Assembly (NCBI GenBank): GCA_954871525.1 | Contig: OX940872.1 | Span: forward strand, 15,151,180 to 15,215,179 | Direction of reading: 5' to 3' | Length of the DNA: 64,000 nucleotides | From: Parietaria judaica | Lineage: Eukaryota; Streptophyta; Magnoliopsida; Rosales; Urticaceae | Part shown: positions 61,501-64,000 of the stretch, piece after piece | Layout: each line of letters opens with the position of its first letter | How positions within the stretch are numbered: position 1 is the first letter of the stretch | Notes under the pieces: generated by a model | The model's database searches: none | What the model was told of the DNA's origin: nothing | The model's input: only the letters and a program-made list of their open reading frames with translations | Program-made: the position numbers and the translations under genes

Positions 61501-61826
61501 AGTGCAAATGGGCGGACAACAACCACGTCAAAGTTGCCAATGGAGTTACTGTTGTTGACTTCAGACGGATGAGTTATGCCAATGATTCATTCATGTTGGC
61601 ATCCCAAGCATCTCAAGTGTTTTATGTCTCGGACCCGGTCGATCAAGAATTATCTCTCGTTGTGCATGTGAATGCGAGAAATGTAGAAGAATCGAATGAA
61701 GAAGTTGAAGACATCACTACCATCGCACCATTCTCCAACGGGCTACAATCGTTTGAAGACGTTCATGATGATGATGATGTTTTGTTTTTGCTACGTCGAG
61801 ATATCCCGGCATTGGAAATTGATTGA
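58559..61826 (+). pseudogene. CACTA transposase TNP2, decayed
   Basis: Starts MAFREWMTKNRMSDDY, the transposase-associated domain with CPCLLCGN. The TNP2 domain (59100-60200) follows, with HACPKDCVLYRNEH, YPEFSSEPRNLHLGLATDGM, PSQPGNDIDVYLAPLVDDL and WTINDFPAYGNLCGY. Then come VMHIEKYVCEAIVGTLLDD, a DUF4218-type region (FLRWMYPIERYMKVLKGYV) and a DUF4216-type end (AFMSYFGYVEDIWELDY). An intron is likely at about 60930-61018. Defects: TGA at 59087, TGA at 60119-60121 with a frameshift just after, a frameshift near 60490 and TAG at 61173. TNP2 would bind the ends and cut; this copy cannot be translated whole. Confidence 0.9.
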
Positions 61827-62030
61827 ATAATAATTTTATTGTAATAATGTTATATTTCGATCTTGTTTTTCATGTATGAACAATTAGTTATCATGTTTAT
61901 TTAATTGGAAATTTATTGAACAATTATTTTTCAATTAGTTATCTTTTAAAATTTTACTGTTTGGAAATTGATTGAACAATTGTTTTTATAAATAAGTTTG
62001 TTAAATAAATGTAAATTTGGTTCATTTTGT
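61827..62030. other. AT-rich 3' flank of TNP2
   Basis: No coding signal; likely the 3' UTR and terminator region of TNP2. Confidence 0.4.
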
Positions 62031-62034
62031 ACTT

Positions 62035-62765
62035 AATACCGCGGCCTTTTAAGGAAGTGACGCGGCGCGTTTCATACGAGAAAATAATACCGCGGCATTT
62101 CTCAAACAGGCCTCGGCGAGTTGCATAAGGCAGAGGATATATACATGAATTCAAATGGACACCGCGGCTTATACATACCGACGCCTTGGCATATGTACAT
62201 AAAGCCTCGGTGTATTTCGTTCATGCCGCAGCATATTTCGTATAGAAATTATACAGAGAGCATGCGTTTTCTGCAGGCAAAGAAATGCCACGGCGTACAA
62301 AGAATAGGCCTTGGCATTCTAGAAAGGCCGAGGCGTAGTACAACAACGCCGCGGCATTCTTAGACAAAAACTAAACACATACACCAAACCAAATTTTTAC
62401 GCGCGCGTAAAATCAGGTTATGCCGCGGTAATGTCACACATGCCGCGGCGTTCGCAGACGAGCCTCGGCTCGTTGATTTTTGTGCCGCGGCGTATTTACA
62501 TACCAAAATATCAAAGAGTCTGTGTTAAGTTAAATCTTAACGTGTCGCGGCCTTGTTAAGAACGTGCCACGGCACGTTTCATACGAGATACAAAATGTTG
62601 CGGCGTTTCAAGACAAGTCGTGGCGAGTTTCATATTTAGCATAGGGTACATAGGTAAATTCAACATGACGCCGCGGCTTTAGTATATCTACGCCTTGGCA
62701 TGAGTACATAAAGCCTCGGCGAGCATATATGGTGCCGCGGCATAAATTGCGTACAAATTATTACA
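62035..62765. repeat. GCCGCGGC word cluster 6, between TNP2 and TNPA
   Basis: Dense words in both orientations, including GCCTCGGCGAGTTGC, the right half of the hairpin phrase of the tandem units. Confidence 0.8.
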
Positions 62766-62970
62766 TATGTATTGCATTTTGTTAATGTTTGCCATGAAAT
62801 GTTTTTATGCTTTTGTTGTCTTTCATGTTTGCCATGAAATGTTGTTTTTATGCTTTTGTTGTCTTGAATGTTTGCAATGAAATGTATTTTTTGTCTTTAG
62901 TTATTTGATGTTTATGAATTTTTGGAAACGAGTCAAATATATATTTAGGAAAGTTAGCTACTACTTGAAT

Positions 62971-64000
62971 ATGTCGGAGCGAGAAGTAACTGGGCAATCA
63001 ACCGATCGAGAAGAAACGTCATCATCCGATGAAGAATAAACTACGCCCGGTTAGTAGTATTGTTATTTTGTTTAAGGTATTATATTTCATTGAATCTATC
63101 TAGTATTTAAAATTGATAATTTATTACTTTATTTGTTTCTAGTTCTTAACAAAAATGATGAAGTAGCAAAATGTAGAAGAAAACTTAGAGGAGAAGGAAA
63201 AAGAAAAGTGAACCTCATGAAAAGTATCACTATCTTAAAGCATAAGGGGGAAAAAATACTTGTGAGATTTGATGAGAAAAAACAACCGGATGGAAGAGAT
63301 GGTGATCTTTTAGCTAGTTGGATTGGTGTTCTTGCTCGGGAATTTATTCCAATTACTATATCCGGTTGGATATTGAAGAGTTTAAAAAAGGTGAAACATA
63401 GGATATGGAATGAAATCCAACAAGCATTTGTTATTCCGAACGAGTACAAGAAGATGTGTTTATCTTGTGCCGGGGAATCGGCAAGTTACTTCCGGTATGA
63501 TCTCTCTACCCTACTCAAGAGAGATCCTAATGATAAAAGAATCTTCGAGCGACCGGATATTGTTAAGAAGTATTACACGAGCATCAGGGACGAACATTGG
63601 GAGGAGTTTGTTAATATTAGATTAAGCCATGAGTTCAAAGAAGTCTCGAATCAAAACAAAGCTAATAGGGCTCTCGTTGAGTACCCCTCTAGATCGGGTC
63701 GAAACGGATATCAGAAGCTCGATCAATGCTAGTAAGGGTTTTAATTTTATATTTTAAATTTAATCTATTGTCTATAATTGAATAACATTTTCCTTTGTTT
63801 CGTAGTTTGAAAAAAAATGGCGTATGGGCGACAAAGCCGGAACTTTGGATCAAAATGAGGAATAATGAGGATGGTTCATTAAAGGAGTCAAATCTAGAGC
63901 CTATTGTGAATAAAATAGTAAGTGCAATGAGTTTATGTTATATAGTTATATATATAAATTATCTTGATGTTATTTGTATATTATTGACTTAAATATTTGT
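62971..64000 (+). pseudogene. CACTA TNPA-like gene (Transposase_24 type), partial
   Basis: A short first exon starts MSEREVTGQSTDREETSSSD and meets a TAA before the likely donor at about 63050. The second exon (about 63143-63731) is open, with DLLASWIGVLAREFIPITI, WNEIQQAFVIP and NKANRALVEYPSRSG. The last reading past TGC is a splice (TA|GTAAGG), joining exon 3 (63807-63918) with GVWATKPELWIKM and ending at GTAAGT. Motifs and order fit plant Transposase_24 proteins, the TNPA partner that in En/Spm binds subterminal repeats and regulates the element. It continues past the window. The early stop may be real or reflect a wrong first exon. Confidence 0.72.

Larger units (their letters stand above)
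49026..64000 (+). mobile_element. CACTA (En/Spm-type) transposon, 5' part, runs off the window
   Basis: Starts with CACTAGTACAAATTG inside element B's antisense gene, where A's sequence continues uninterrupted. The three bases before it are TAA, the expected size of a CACTA duplication, but the far end is not in the window. It encodes TNP2 and TNPA-like genes on the plus strand, one extra plus-strand gene and three minus-strand zinc-finger genes. At least 15 kb. Confidence 0.9.

Noticed and set aside
1..64000. CRISPR arrays, tRNA or rRNA genes
   Set aside because: No regular spacer-repeat arrays, tRNA cloverleaf signals or rRNA sequence were recognised; the tandem repeats here have other explanations.

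Overview
The window is nuclear DNA from a flowering plant, probably a eudicot. Genes have introns with GT-AG splice sites, spacers are AT-rich, and Ty3/gypsy, hAT, Mutator-like and CACTA transposons are nested in one another. There is no bacterial or organellar gene organisation, and I saw no tRNA, rRNA or CRISPR array.

Region 1 (1-5293) is intergenic. It holds decayed LTR sequence (1-2000 reverse, 2100-2640 forward), a field of AT-rich imperfect tandem repeats (2850-3310) and a 981-bp fold-back element with 9-bp target duplications (3560-4540). Region 2 (5294-20350, minus strand) is the only clear host gene: a 28-coding-exon CLUSTERED MITOCHONDRIA / FRIENDLY (FMT) orthologue. My splice model gives 4,140 nt, 1,379 codons plus stop, with every exon phase agreeing. 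Three of its introns carry non-autonomous DNA transposons.

Region 3 (20733-31685) is a complete-length Tat-lineage Ty3/gypsy element (element A). Its gag, protease and archaeal-type RNase H lie in one frame, reverse transcriptase and integrase are missing, and a separate gene runs on the opposite strand between pol and the 3' LTR. Region 4 (31686-44780) is a nest of remnants. It has a 642-bp solo LTR with a perfect 5-bp duplication, two direct copies of another LTR (family L), a minus-strand Tat element (D) whose 5' LTR is split by one L copy, a gag fragment of the A family (C), and a 283-bp hAT-like element built of CGCGA words. Region 5 (44782-49025) is a second A-family element (B) in reverse orientation; its LTR and antisense gene are present.

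Region 6 (49026-64000 and beyond) is a large CACTA transposon that cut into B's antisense gene. It carries a decayed TNP2 transposase, a TNPA-like gene that runs off the window, a decayed 'putative plant transposon protein' gene with a 5'-UTR intron, and three tandem antisense genes for small BED-like zinc-finger proteins. All are embedded in clusters of a CpG-rich palindromic word, GCCGCGGC and variants.

The strongest candidate for something undescribed is this CACTA: many kilobases of palindromic word arrays, repeated with amplified zinc-finger genes, look like a matched protein/binding-site system. The second is the antisense gene of the A family, kept with its own TATA-like promoter in both copies.
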